A stretch of 64,000 nt of DNA, taken from the NCBI GenBank assembly GCA_000824825.2, contig LM655204.1:1-64000 (forward strand). Reading direction: 5' to 3'. Origin of the DNA: Mesorhizobium sp. ORS 3324 (GTDB lineage Bacteria > Pseudomonadota > Alphaproteobacteria > Rhizobiales > Rhizobiaceae). Both the position numbers and the translations under genes were made by a program. Shown in pieces: positions 7,809 to 16,217 of the stretch. Below the pieces are notes generated by a model. The model did not search any database. It was given only the letters and a program-made list of their open reading frames with translations, and was not told the DNA's origin. Positions within the stretch are counted from its first letter, which is position 1, and each line of letters begins with the position of its first letter.

Positions 7809-8756
7809 ATGACCGGCAAGCTTCGCCTTCCCTCGCTGAATGCGCTTCGCGTCTTCCATGCCGTCGCGCAGCACAAGAGCTTCCGGCGGGCTGCCGACGA
7901 GCTTTTGGTAACGCCGCAGGCCGTCGGTCAGCAGATCAAGCTCTTGGAAGACACGCTCCAGGTGACGCTGTTCGAGCGCAAGGGCCGGTCGATCGAGCTG
8001 ACCGAGTCGGCGATCCTGCTCTCGCATTACGTCAAGGCCGGCTTCGACGAGTTTTCCGAAGGCGTTCGCCGCGTCACCAAGTCGAACTATCGCGACCGCA
8101 TCAATTTGAATGCGAGCCCATACTTCGCCACGCATTATCTGCTGCCGCGGCTTTCCCTGTTCCGCGAGATCCTGCCGGGCGCGGACCTGCGCCTAACGAC
8201 GATGGTCGACCTGCCCGATTTCGGACGCGATGACATCGATATGACGGTGCAGTGGGGGTACGGCAACTGGCCGGATTACGAGACCACACTGCTGGTGCCG
8301 GATCCGAAGATCATCTGCTGCACGCCGGCGATCGGCGAGAAGATCAAGTCGGCGCAGGACCTGACGCGGTTCACCCTCCTCGACACCGTCAAGTCGAAAC
8401 GGCTGTGGCCGGATATATTGCGCCATCTCGCCGTCGAGCAGACGCAGGGCGACCGCAGCATCGGCTTCGACGATGCCGCGACCATGCGCCGTGCGACGCT
8501 CCAGGGCATCGGCGTGGGCTTGGTCTCTGTCATCGACGCCGAGGAGGATTTGCGGTCCGGCGCGCTGGTCGCACCGCTCGGGCGCGACGCCCTTTCGGAC
8601 ATGAAGCCGGAAGAAGTCCCGGGCTTCTACCTCGTCATGCCGCGCGGTCATCTGCGTGTGAAGGCGGTGGCCGCCCTGCATCGCTGGCTCGTCCAGCAGG
8701 ATTGGGGAAGCGACCTCAAGCTCTCTCTGCCGAAACCGACCCCGCTCTCCGATTAG
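7809..8756 (+). CDS. LysR family transcriptional regulator (GcvA-like)
   Basis: A 315-residue LysR protein. The N-terminal helix-turn-helix (LPSLNALRVFHAVAQHKSF, then VTPQAVGQQIKLLED) is of the GcvA/AmpR type, followed by an effector-binding domain from about residue 95. The ATG at 7809 has a strong AAGGAGG 12 bases upstream. It lies between two SDR genes and the amino-acid ABC transporter, all in the same direction. Control of the transporter that follows is likely but inferred. A 12-base-pair stem follows its stop codon. Confidence 0.9.
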   Translation: MTGKLRLPSLNALRVFHAVAQHKSFRRAADELLVTPQAVGQQIKLLEDTLQVTLFERKGRSIELTESAILLSHYVKAGFDEFSEGVRRVTKSNYRDRINLNASPYFATHYLLPRLSLFREILPGADLRLTTMVDLPDFGRDDIDMTVQWGYGNWPDYETTLLVPDPKIICCTPAIGEKIKSAQDLTRFTLLDTVKSKRLWPDILRHLAVEQTQGDRSIGFDDAATMRRATLQGIGVGLVSVIDAEEDLRSGALVAPLGRDALSDMKPEEVPGFYLVMPRGHLRVKAVAALHRWLVQQDWGSDLKLSLPKPTPLSD

Positions 8757-8771
8757 GAGCGGCTCGCGACC

Positions 8772-8797
8772 GGGGTCCGAAACAGGTTTCGGACCCC
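8772..8797 (+). terminator. Strong stem-loop between the LysR gene and the ABC transporter
   Basis: GGGGTCCGAAAC (8772-8783) and GTTTCGGACCCC (8786-8797) are perfect complements separated by AG. It lies 15 bases after the LysR stop and 44 bases before the transporter start. No U-tract follows, so it is not a textbook intrinsic terminator. It could act as a terminator, an mRNA-stabilising hairpin or a symmetric operator. Confidence 0.5.
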
Positions 8798-8840
8798 CAA
8801 CAACAAAAACAAGTGAACCTCAACAGTGGAGACAACAAAC

Positions 8841-9875
8841 ATGAAAATGATGAAATGGGGGGCCGCAGCCATGGCCCTAGGGCTGGTTCATTTCGCGGCG
8901 CCGGCCGAGGCGGCCGGCGGTAAGACGCTCGAAACCGTCAAGGCGCGCGGCGTGCTCAACTGCACCGGCCATGACGGCTCCTATCTCGGCTTCGCCGAGG
9001 TGGACAACAAGGGCAACTGGAAGGGCATGGACATCGACCTCTGTAAGGCGGTGGCGACCGCCGTGTTCGGCGATCCCGCAAAGCTGAAGATCGTGCCGAT
9101 CAGCTGGGCGCAGCGCTGGCCGTCTCTGCAGTCGGGCGATGTCGATATCATCATCAAGGCCTCGGGCGGCACGCTCAGCCGCGACACCGAGCTCGGCCTG
9201 CAATTCTCGACCTCCTACTATCTCGGCACGACCAAGGTGATGGCGCACAAGGAGCTCAATCTGAAGTCGCTCAAGGATGCCAATGGTGGCACGATCTGCA
9301 TTCCCGCCGGCACCTCGCAGGAGCAGCAGGTCGCCGCATACGCGCAGAAGATCGGCATCAAGCTCGAGCCCGTCGTCATCGAAAAGACCGAGGAACTCGA
9401 GCAGGCCTATTTCTCCGGTCGCTGCGACCTCTATGCGCAGTGGGGACCGACTCTGGCCATTGCCCGCATCGCCAAGAGCAAGGTCGAGGATCACGTCATC
9501 CTGCCCGACGTGCTCGCCGTCGAGCCTGAAGTCATGATCATGCGGCAGGGCGACGACAACTGGGTCGACATCGCCAACTGGACGCTCAGCGCCCTGATCT
9601 TCGCCGAACAGGAAGGCATCACGTCGAAGAACGTCGACGAGATCAAGGCCAAGCCGACCTCCCCGCAGGTCGCCAAGTTCCTCGGCGTCACGCCGGGCAT
9701 GGGCAAGGGTCTCGGGCTGGCCGACGACTGGGCCTACAACGTGATCAAGAAGGTCGGCAATTACGGCGAGATCTTCGAGCGCGATCTCGGCAAGGACTCG
9801 CCCTACAAGATGGATCGCGAGCTCACCAACCTCTGGAACAATGGCGGCGTCCTGTTCCCGCTGGTGATCGACTGA
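8841..9875 (+). CDS. Amino acid ABC transporter substrate-binding protein (AapJ-like)
   Basis: A 344-residue periplasmic binding protein. A signal peptide is clear (MKMMKWGAAAMALGL, hydrophobic, ending near PAEAA at about residue 26). The mature protein opens with LETVKARGVLNCTG and later GMDIDLCKAVATAVFG, typical of the general L-amino-acid AapJ group of family 3 solute-binding proteins. The ATG at 8841 is preferred because GGAGA sits 9-13 bases upstream; a GTG at 8826 would disrupt the signal sequence. Permease and ATPase genes follow in order. Because it lies within a catabolic cluster, its ligand may be a specialised amino-acid derivative. Confidence 0.92.
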   Translation: MKMMKWGAAAMALGLVHFAAPAEAAGGKTLETVKARGVLNCTGHDGSYLGFAEVDNKGNWKGMDIDLCKAVATAVFGDPAKLKIVPISWAQRWPSLQSGDVDIIIKASGGTLSRDTELGLQFSTSYYLGTTKVMAHKELNLKSLKDANGGTICIPAGTSQEQQVAAYAQKIGIKLEPVVIEKTEELEQAYFSGRCDLYAQWGPTLAIARIAKSKVEDHVILPDVLAVEPEVMIMRQGDDNWVDIANWTLSALIFAEQEGITSKNVDEIKAKPTSPQVAKFLGVTPGMGKGLGLADDWAYNVIKKVGNYGEIFERDLGKDSPYKMDRELTNLWNNGGVLFPLVID

Positions 9876-9900
9876 TCCGCTCTCAACGTATTCCTCGCAG

Positions 9901-9930
9901 GGCTCTGCCTGGTCATCGCCAGGCGGAGCC
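9901..9930 (+). promoter_or_regulatory. Intercistronic stem-loop between binding-protein and permease genes
   Basis: GGCTCTGCCTGG (9901-9912) pairs with CCAGGCGGAGCC (9919-9930) across a six-base loop, with a single G-U pair. Similar hairpins between binding-protein and permease genes commonly protect the upstream message or reduce read-through, so the binding protein is made in excess. That role is inferred from position. Confidence 0.6.
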
Positions 9931-9951
9931 GGCGACCATTCGGGGAAGACC

Positions 9952-11118
9952 ATGTTGGTCAGCCTGCTGAGAAATCAGAGGGTCCGCAACACGCTATTGC
10001 AGGTCCTTTATGTCGGCTCGCTTGCCGCGCTGGTGCTTGCTTGCGCCATGATCGCGCGGCAGAACCTTGCGCAGCAGGGCATCACCTCCGGCTTCGACTT
10101 CCTATTCAAGTCGACGGGCTGGGATGTCAGCTTCTCGCTCTTGCCGGCCGCTCCCACCGATCCCTATTGGTGGTACTTCCTCATTGGCGTCATCAATACG
10201 CTGTTCCTGGGAACCGTCGGGCTGATCCTCGCAACCATCGTCGGGACGATCGTCGGCCTGGCGCGAACCTCGTCGAACGAGCTCGCCCAACTGTTGGGCC
10301 GCACCTATGTCGACATCTTCCGCAACATCCCGCTGATCCTCCAGGTCTTCTTCTGGTACGCGGTCATTACGCACCTGCCGACGCCGCGCGCCGCGCATCA
10401 GGGCTTCGGCATGCTGCTGACCAGCCGCGGTCTCTACGTGCCGATCCCAAACGTTGGCGGCACGGCGCTCGCGGCGGCGGCAATCGCCGTGATCGCGGCG
10501 ATTGCGCTTCCGGTTTGGCTGGGACGAACATCGCGCCTCGGCCAGCCTATCGGCGAACGCTTCGGCATCCAGCTCGCCGGCTCGGCAGCGGCGCTGGCCT
10601 GCGCGGGAGTCATCCTGGCTGTCGGCCGCCTGCCGGATCTCCCGCTGCTCGATTTCCCTGCCCTGCAAGGCCTCAACCTCAAGGGCGGCCTGCGCATTCC
10701 GCCTGAATTTTCCGCGCTTGCGGTGGCGATCGCCATCTACGGCGGCTCATACATCGCCGAGATCGTGCGCGGCGGCTTCAAGGCCGTCGGCAAAGGTCAA
10801 ATGGAGGCGGCGCTTTCGCTGGGGCTGAGCCCCTGGCGCGTCTTCACGCTGGTGCGGCTGCCGCTGGCACTGCGCGCCATGCTGCCGATCCTCGCCAACC
10901 AGTATGTCTGGCTGATGAAGGCGACGACCATGGGCATTGCTGTGGGCTTCAGCGATTTCTTCATGATTGTGGCGCTGACCATCAACCATTCCGGCCAGAC
11001 GCTGGAGGCGATCGGCATCCTGATGGCGGGCTTCCTCGCCATCAATCTTAGCCTCGCCGCCGTGTTCAACCGCATCAACAAAGCCATTGCCCTCAAGGGC
11101 AATCATCTGAGGGAGTGA
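9952..11118 (+). CDS. Amino acid ABC transporter permease (AapQ-like)
   Basis: A 388-residue inner-membrane protein with about eight hydrophobic segments. The EAA loop EAALSLGLSPWRVFTLVRLPLALR near residues 284-307 is where the ATPase docks. Its length matches AapQ, which is longer than most polar amino-acid permeases because of extra N-terminal segments and a central insert. It follows the binding-protein gene after a stem-loop. The second permease starts three bases after its stop, so the two are translated together. Confidence 0.92.
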   Translation: MLVSLLRNQRVRNTLLQVLYVGSLAALVLACAMIARQNLAQQGITSGFDFLFKSTGWDVSFSLLPAAPTDPYWWYFLIGVINTLFLGTVGLILATIVGTIVGLARTSSNELAQLLGRTYVDIFRNIPLILQVFFWYAVITHLPTPRAAHQGFGMLLTSRGLYVPIPNVGGTALAAAAIAVIAAIALPVWLGRTSRLGQPIGERFGIQLAGSAAALACAGVILAVGRLPDLPLLDFPALQGLNLKGGLRIPPEFSALAVAIAIYGGSYIAEIVRGGFKAVGKGQMEAALSLGLSPWRVFTLVRLPLALRAMLPILANQYVWLMKATTMGIAVGFSDFFMIVALTINHSGQTLEAIGILMAGFLAINLSLAAVFNRINKAIALKGNHLRE

Positions 11119-11121
11119 GAG

Positions 11122-12201
11122 ATGGAGATGATCGTTGTCGCTCCCCCTGCCCCGGGCAGGATCGAGGACCTGAGGCGGCGCTTCTTTGCGACGCCACTTC
11201 AGTCGCTGTTGTCGCTGATCTCCTTGGCGATCATGGTTTTCATCGCCTGGAAGCTGCTTAACTGGGCGATCTTCTCTGCCGTGTTTACCACGAGCGGCGG
11301 ACCCGAAGCCTGCCAGGCGGCGGCGGGAGCCTGTTGGTCGGTCATCGCGGCCAGGTGGCGGATCATCCTGTTCGGCCTCTATCCCTTCGAGGAGCAATGG
11401 CGCTCTGCGCTCGCCTGCGTCACAGTGGTAGTGATGACGACGTTGAGCTGCATGCCGGCCTTCTGGACCGGCCGCCGCATCGCGCTCGTCTGGGGAACCG
11501 GAGCCGCCCTCTACTACGTGCTGATGAAGGGCGGCGTGCTTGGCCTGCTCTATGTCGGCGAGGAAGCCTGGGGCGGCCTGGCGCTCACCCTCTTCATCTT
11601 CGTCACCACCTGCCTGATCGGCTTCCCGCTTGCGATCTGCCTGGCTCTGCTGCGCCGCTCCGAGCTGCCCTGGATATCCAGGACCACCGGCCTCATCATC
11701 GACGCAGTCCGCTCGCTGCCGCTGATCTCGATCCTCTTCACCTTCGCCGTCGTTCTGCCTTTCGCGCTGCCGCAATGGCTGCAAGGCGACAAGCTTTATC
11801 GCGTGATCCTCGGCTCGGCCCTGTTCTTCTCGGCTTACCAGGCGGAGATCGTCAGGGGCGGCATGCAGGGCGTTCCGAAGGGACAGGAAGAGGCCGCCAT
11901 GGCGCTCGGCATGAGCTATTGGCAGCGCATCGGCCGCATCCTGCTGCCGCAGGCGATGCGCAACGCGCTGCCGGCGACGATCAACCAGTTCGTGGTCGCG
12001 TTCAAGGAGACCTCGCTGGTGGTCATCGTCGGCTTCTTCGAGATCCTGGCATCCGGCAACGCCGCCTACGGAACCGGCGATTGGCGCTTCGCCTATGTCG
12101 AGGTCTATGTCTTCATCGCCCTCATCTACTTCGTCTTCGTCTTCAGCCTGTCCCGCTACGGCGCCTTCCTCGAGCGCCGCATGTCGGTCGGCGAGCGATA
12201 A
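11122..12201 (+). CDS. Amino acid ABC transporter permease (AapM-like)
   Basis: A 359-residue membrane permease that would form a heterodimer with the preceding protein. The EAA loop EEAAMALGMSYWQRIGRILLPQAMR is at about residues 255-279, and hydrophobic segments span the rest. A periplasmic region rich in Ala, Gly and Cys follows the first membrane helix, as in AapM. The stop codon is immediately followed by the GTG of the ATPase frame. GAGAG/GGAG precedes its ATG. Confidence 0.92.
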   Translation: MEMIVVAPPAPGRIEDLRRRFFATPLQSLLSLISLAIMVFIAWKLLNWAIFSAVFTTSGGPEACQAAAGACWSVIAARWRIILFGLYPFEEQWRSALACVTVVVMTTLSCMPAFWTGRRIALVWGTGAALYYVLMKGGVLGLLYVGEEAWGGLALTLFIFVTTCLIGFPLAICLALLRRSELPWISRTTGLIIDAVRSLPLISILFTFAVVLPFALPQWLQGDKLYRVILGSALFFSAYQAEIVRGGMQGVPKGQEEAAMALGMSYWQRIGRILLPQAMRNALPATINQFVVAFKETSLVVIVGFFEILASGNAAYGTGDWRFAYVEVYVFIALIYFVFVFSLSRYGAFLERRMSVGER

Positions 12202-12969
12202 GTGAGGTCGCAAGTGAATTCGACGCAATCATCCGGACCAGCGGTTCGCATCGAAAACCTCGACAAATACTACGGGTCGTTCCACGCGCTGCGGAAGATA
12301 AACCTTTCCGTGAAGCGGGGCGAAAGGATCGTCGTCTGCGGTCCCTCCGGTTCGGGCAAGTCGACCATGATCCGCTGCATCAATCGGCTCGAACAGCACA
12401 ATGGAGGCCGCATTACCGTGCTCGGCACCGAACTCAACGACGACGTCGGCAACATCGACGAGATCAGGCGCGAAGTCGGCATGGTGTTCCAGCACTTCAA
12501 TCTGTTTCCGCACATGACGGTGCTGGAGAACTGCATGATCGCACCGATGATCGTTCGCAAGCGGCCGCGCGCGGAAGCCGAGGCGACGGCCCGGCGCTAT
12601 CTGGAAAAAGTCCGCATTCCCGAGCAGGCGATGAAGTTTCCCGGCCAGCTCTCCGGCGGTCAGCAGCAGCGGGTCGCGATTGCGCGCGCCCTTTGCATGC
12701 AGCCGCAGATCATGCTGTTCGACGAGCCGACCTCGGCGCTCGATCCGGAGATGATAGCGGAGGTGCTGGACGTCATGGTCACACTCGCTGCCGAAGGCAT
12801 GACGATGATCTGTGTCACGCACGAGATGGGCTTCGCGCGCCGGGTCGCCGATCGAGTGATCTTCATGGAAGGCGGCGAGATCGTCGAAGAGGCGCCGCCG
12901 GAGGAGTTCTTCGCCGTGTCCCGGAACGAGCGCACGCGACAATTCCTGTCGCAGGTTCTGGATCATTGA
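12202..12969 (+). CDS. Amino acid ABC transporter ATP-binding protein (AapP-like)
   Basis: A 255-residue ATPase that powers the AapQM-like permease. Walker A is GPSGSGKST (about residues 48-56), the Q-loop is VFQHFNLFPHMT, the signature is LSGGQQQR, and Walker B is IMLFDEPTSALDPE, with the switch His in VTHEM. The frame can begin at GTG 12202, directly after the permease stop. A GTG at 12214 with GAGG five bases upstream is an equally good start and would remove four residues. A FAD dehydrogenase gene follows after a short palindromic spacer. Confidence 0.93.
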   Translation: MRSQVNSTQSSGPAVRIENLDKYYGSFHALRKINLSVKRGERIVVCGPSGSGKSTMIRCINRLEQHNGGRITVLGTELNDDVGNIDEIRREVGMVFQHFNLFPHMTVLENCMIAPMIVRKRPRAEAEATARRYLEKVRIPEQAMKFPGQLSGGQQQRVAIARALCMQPQIMLFDEPTSALDPEMIAEVLDVMVTLAAEGMTMICVTHEMGFARRVADRVIFMEGGEIVEEAPPEEFFAVSRNERTRQFLSQVLDH

Positions 12970-13004
12970 GCCGGGCGGCACTCCTGTCTATACGCGACGC
13001 GTCT

Positions 13005-13017
13005 ATACCTCAGGTAT
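13005..13017. promoter_or_regulatory. Short palindrome just before the FAD dehydrogenase start
   Basis: ATACCT-C-AGGTAT is a perfect inverted repeat ending four bases before the ATG at 13022. The octamer GTCTATAC occurs at 12986-12993 and again at 13001-13008, with the palindrome GACGCGTC between. AGG within the repeat may serve as the ribosome site, so a bound protein or a hairpin could affect translation. No function is established. Confidence 0.3.
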
Positions 13018-13021
13018 CCCG

Positions 13022-14428
13022 ATGGCTGACCCCGCTACCGCATTGCAGGTGATTCTCGGACCGAAAGGCTGGCTTTCGGGGGCCGATGCCGGGTCCTACC
13101 AGCGCGATTGGCTGAACCGCTATGGCGTCACGCCTCTGGGCGTTGCCAGGCCAGCGAGCGCCCCTGAAGTTGCGGCAGTCGTCAAGGCGTGCCGGGAAGC
13201 GAACGTGGCAGTGGTCCCGCAAGGCGGCAATACGGGTCTGTGCGGCGGCGCAGTCGCCGATCGGCCCAGCGCAGTGATCGTCTCGCTTTCGCGCTTGACG
13301 GCAATCGGCGAACCGGACCCCGAGAGCGGGTCGATCCTCGTCGAGGCTGGCGTCGTGCTTGCCGCGCTGCACGAAGCGCTGGAACCGCATGGCCTGATGT
13401 TTCCCATGCATCTCGGCGCCGAAGGCAGCGCTAGGATCGGCGGCCTGATCGGCACCAATGCCGGCGGCAGCCAGGCGTTTCGCTACGGGATGATGCAGGA
13501 CCTTGTGCTCGGCCTCGAAGTCGTGATGCCGGATGGCTCGGTTTGGGACGGCCTTCGCGCGGTTCAGAAGGACAACGCCGGCTACCAGCTGCGCAAGCTG
13601 TTCTGCGGCGCCGAAGGCACGCTCGGCATTGTCACGCGCGCGGTGCTCAAGCTCTATCCCACGCCAAGGCAGCAGGCGAGCGCGCTGCTGGTGATGTCCG
13701 ACTTCGCCGCCGCCGTTTCGTTCGGGGCCTACCTGCGCAGCGAGGCGGGAGAATTCCTTGCCGGGCTCGAATTCTTCTCCGATGTCGGCCTGACACTTGC
13801 GCTCAAGCACCTGCCCGATCTCTCTTACCAACTGGAGACAAGGGGCGACGTCTATCTGCTCGTCGAACTGGCATCGGGCTCGTCCCGGGTTCCTTTGGAC
13901 GAAATCCTGAATTCGGCGCTGGAATGGGGCATGGAACAGGGTCTGGTCGTGGATGGCGCGCTGGCAACGTCGGGCGCACAGCGGGCGCAATTCTGGCGGC
14001 TGCGCGAGGAACAGCCCGAGGGGCAGCGCCTGGAAGGCGAGCAGTTGAAGCACGACATCTCGGTTCCGCCAGGTGCGATCGCACGCTTTATCGAGGCCGG
14101 CGCGACGATATGCGGCGACATCCTGCCGAGCGTGCGGATCAACCCTTTCGGGCATCTCGGCGACGGCAACATCCACTACAATCTGTCACCGCCGGAAGGT
14201 CGCGCCGATTTCGACGGGAAAGCCGGACAGTTCGCCGAGGCGCTGGCATCGCTCGCCACGGAAATGGGCGGCAGCTTTGCGGCCGAGCACGGCCTCGGCC
14301 GCGCCAAGATCGCCATGGCCGACCGCAACAGGGGTTCGGTGGAGCGGGACCTCATGGCGCGGCTGAAGGGCGCGTTCGATCCGCAGGGCACGATGAATCC
14401 CGGTGTTCTGGTGCACTCGCCACGGTAA
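13022..14428 (+). CDS. FAD-binding oxidoreductase (GlcD / D-2-hydroxyacid dehydrogenase family)
   Basis: A 468-residue flavoprotein of the vanillyl-alcohol-oxidase superfamily. The PCMH-type FAD domain has VPQGGNTGLCGG near residues 65-76, HLGAEGSARIGGLIGTNAGG near 131-150, and CGAEGTLGIVTRA near 196-208. The C-terminal domain has NPFGHLGDGNIHYN with metal-binding His residues and finally EHGLGRAK. This architecture matches D-2-hydroxyglutarate, D-lactate and glycolate dehydrogenases, which pass electrons to ETF or quinone. An etfB gene begins at the left edge of the window, but no specific link is shown. It probably oxidises a 2-hydroxyacid of this pathway. Confidence 0.88.
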   Translation: MADPATALQVILGPKGWLSGADAGSYQRDWLNRYGVTPLGVARPASAPEVAAVVKACREANVAVVPQGGNTGLCGGAVADRPSAVIVSLSRLTAIGEPDPESGSILVEAGVVLAALHEALEPHGLMFPMHLGAEGSARIGGLIGTNAGGSQAFRYGMMQDLVLGLEVVMPDGSVWDGLRAVQKDNAGYQLRKLFCGAEGTLGIVTRAVLKLYPTPRQQASALLVMSDFAAAVSFGAYLRSEAGEFLAGLEFFSDVGLTLALKHLPDLSYQLETRGDVYLLVELASGSSRVPLDEILNSALEWGMEQGLVVDGALATSGAQRAQFWRLREEQPEGQRLEGEQLKHDISVPPGAIARFIEAGATICGDILPSVRINPFGHLGDGNIHYNLSPPEGRADFDGKAGQFAEALASLATEMGGSFAAEHGLGRAKIAMADRNRGSVERDLMARLKGAFDPQGTMNPGVLVHSPR

Positions 14429-14546
14429 AGAAAAACTTTCGAATAGTCCGCATTTCTTGATTTCCTCCCGACCAACCTGAGTGCAGGTATAGTTCCGAAA
14501 AGGCAGGCTCGATCCACCTGCCGCCAGCGTAAGAGGATGTCGAAGC

Positions 14547-16217
14547 ATGGTCCGCAATGGCGGTCGCCTTCTTGTCGAGTGCCTGATTGCTCTTGGCGCG
14601 ACCAAGAGCTTCGGCGTTCCCGGCGAAAGCTATCTCGCTGTTCTCGACGCGCTGCATGACACCCATGGCAAGCTGGATTATGTGCTTTGCCGCAACGAGG
14701 GCGGCGCGGCTTTCATGGCTTCCGCCTACGGCAAGCTGACCAGCACGCCGGGCATCTGCTTCGTGACCCGCGGTCCGGGCGTGAGCAATGCCAGCATCGG
14801 CGTCCACACCGCCATGCAGGACAGCTCGCCGATGATCCTGTTCGTCGGCCAGGTCGGCAACGACATGAAGGGGCGCGAAGCCTTCCAGGAGATCGACTAC
14901 CGGGCGGTGTACGGAACCGTCGCAAAGTGGGCGGTCGAGATCGACGACGTCGAGCGGCTCCCCGAGATCGTGGCGCGGGCCTGGACCACCGCCTTGACCG
15001 GGCGGCCCGGCCCCGTCGTGGTCGCGCTGCCGGAAGACATGCTCACCACCGCGACCGAAGCCGTGCCGCTCAGCGGTCCGGCGGCGATTTTCGAAGCCGC
15101 GCCGTCGCAAGATGCGATTGCGGCCGCGCTCAATATGCTGGCGGCGGCCGAGAAGCCGGTGCTGCTCATGGGCGGCGCCAACTGGACGGCGGATGGGCGC
15201 GCCGCGCTTCAGGCTTTTGCCGAAGCCTCCGACATCCCGGTCGTTGCGGCCTTCCGCTACCAGGACCAGTTCGACAATCATTCGCCGGTCTTCGTCGGCG
15301 AAGCCGGCGTCGGCATGGTGCCGCATGTCAAGAACCTGATCCGCGACGCTGACGTGATCCTCGCCATCAATGTCCGCTTCGGCGAGATGACGACCGACGG
15401 CTACACGCTGCTGGAAGTTCCCGTGCCGCGGCAGAAGCTGATCCACGTCCACGGTTCCGACCGCGAGATCGGCAAGATCTATGTTCCTGCGATCGGCATC
15501 CATGCCGGCCCTAACGCCTTCGCCAAGGCACTCACCCCGGTCAAGGGCGCCTGGGCCGATTGGCGCGCTGCGGCGCGCAAGGCCTATGAAGGCACCTTCA
15601 CAGCACCCGTCCAGCCCGGCCCGGTCGATATGGTCGCGGTCAGCGCCTGGCTGCGCGAGACCCTGCCCGCCGACGTGATCCTCACCAATGGCGCCGGCAA
15701 CTTCACGGTATGGCCGAACAAGTTCTTTAAGTTTGGGCCGCAAGCCCGCCTGCTTGCCCCGCAATCCGGCGCCATGGGCTACGGCCTGCCGGCGGCGATC
15801 GCGGCGAAGGTCGCGTACCCACAGCGCACCGTCGTCTGCTTTGCCGGTGACGGCGACTTCCAGATGAACTGCCAGGAGCTCGGCACCGCCATGCAGGCCG
15901 GCGCGCAGCCGATCGTGCTGATCATCAACAACGGCATTTACGGCACGATCCGTGCGCATCAGGAGCGCAACTATCCGGCCCGCGTCTCCGGAACCTCGCT
16001 CGAGAACCCTGACTTCGTGACACTGGCAAAGGCCTATGGCTTCCACGCCGAGAATGTCGAGTCGACGCAGGATTTCGCGGCGGCGTTCGAACGGGCGCTG
16101 AAGTCAACGACCGGCGCCGTTCTCGACATCGCCGTCTCTCCCGAAGCACTCACGCCCCGGCAGACCCTCTCCCAGATGCGCGACGCCGCGCTCGCTTCCC
16201 AGAAGGCCAAGGCATGA
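14547..16217 (+). CDS. Thiamine diphosphate-dependent enzyme (acetolactate synthase-like)
   Basis: A 556-residue ThDP enzyme with the usual three-domain plan. The catalytic Glu51 lies in CRNEGGAAFMA, the central domain runs from about 190 to 320, and the ThDP/Mg motif begins GDGDFQMN near residue 434 and ends IINN near 461. The family includes acetolactate synthase, glyoxylate carboligase, benzoylformate decarboxylase and sulfoacetaldehyde acetyltransferase. Its place among catabolic genes argues against branched-chain biosynthesis; decarboxylation or carboligation of a 2-oxo acid is more likely. It overlaps the hydantoinase A gene by four bases (ATGA). Confidence 0.88.
   Translation: MVRNGGRLLVECLIALGATKSFGVPGESYLAVLDALHDTHGKLDYVLCRNEGGAAFMASAYGKLTSTPGICFVTRGPGVSNASIGVHTAMQDSSPMILFVGQVGNDMKGREAFQEIDYRAVYGTVAKWAVEIDDVERLPEIVARAWTTALTGRPGPVVVALPEDMLTTATEAVPLSGPAAIFEAAPSQDAIAAALNMLAAAEKPVLLMGGANWTADGRAALQAFAEASDIPVVAAFRYQDQFDNHSPVFVGEAGVGMVPHVKNLIRDADVILAINVRFGEMTTDGYTLLEVPVPRQKLIHVHGSDREIGKIYVPAIGIHAGPNAFAKALTPVKGAWADWRAAARKAYEGTFTAPVQPGPVDMVAVSAWLRETLPADVILTNGAGNFTVWPNKFFKFGPQARLLAPQSGAMGYGLPAAIAAKVAYPQRTVVCFAGDGDFQMNCQELGTAMQAGAQPIVLIINNGIYGTIRAHQERNYPARVSGTSLENPDFVTLAKAYGFHAENVESTQDFAAAFERALKSTTGAVLDIAVSPEALTPRQTLSQMRDAALASQKAKA

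Noticed and set aside
8772..8797. Firm call of an intrinsic terminator
   Set aside because: No U-tract on either side, so it is listed with moderate confidence only and alternatives are given.
10747..12228. 493-codon minus-strand open frame opposite the Aap-type permeases
   Set aside because: It is antisense to well-supported transporter genes, is rich in Arg, Asp and His as shadow frames are, and has no family motif.
11334..13052. 572-codon plus-strand open frame over the permease and ATPase genes
   Set aside because: It runs in another frame through two proven genes and shows only Arg/His-rich text.
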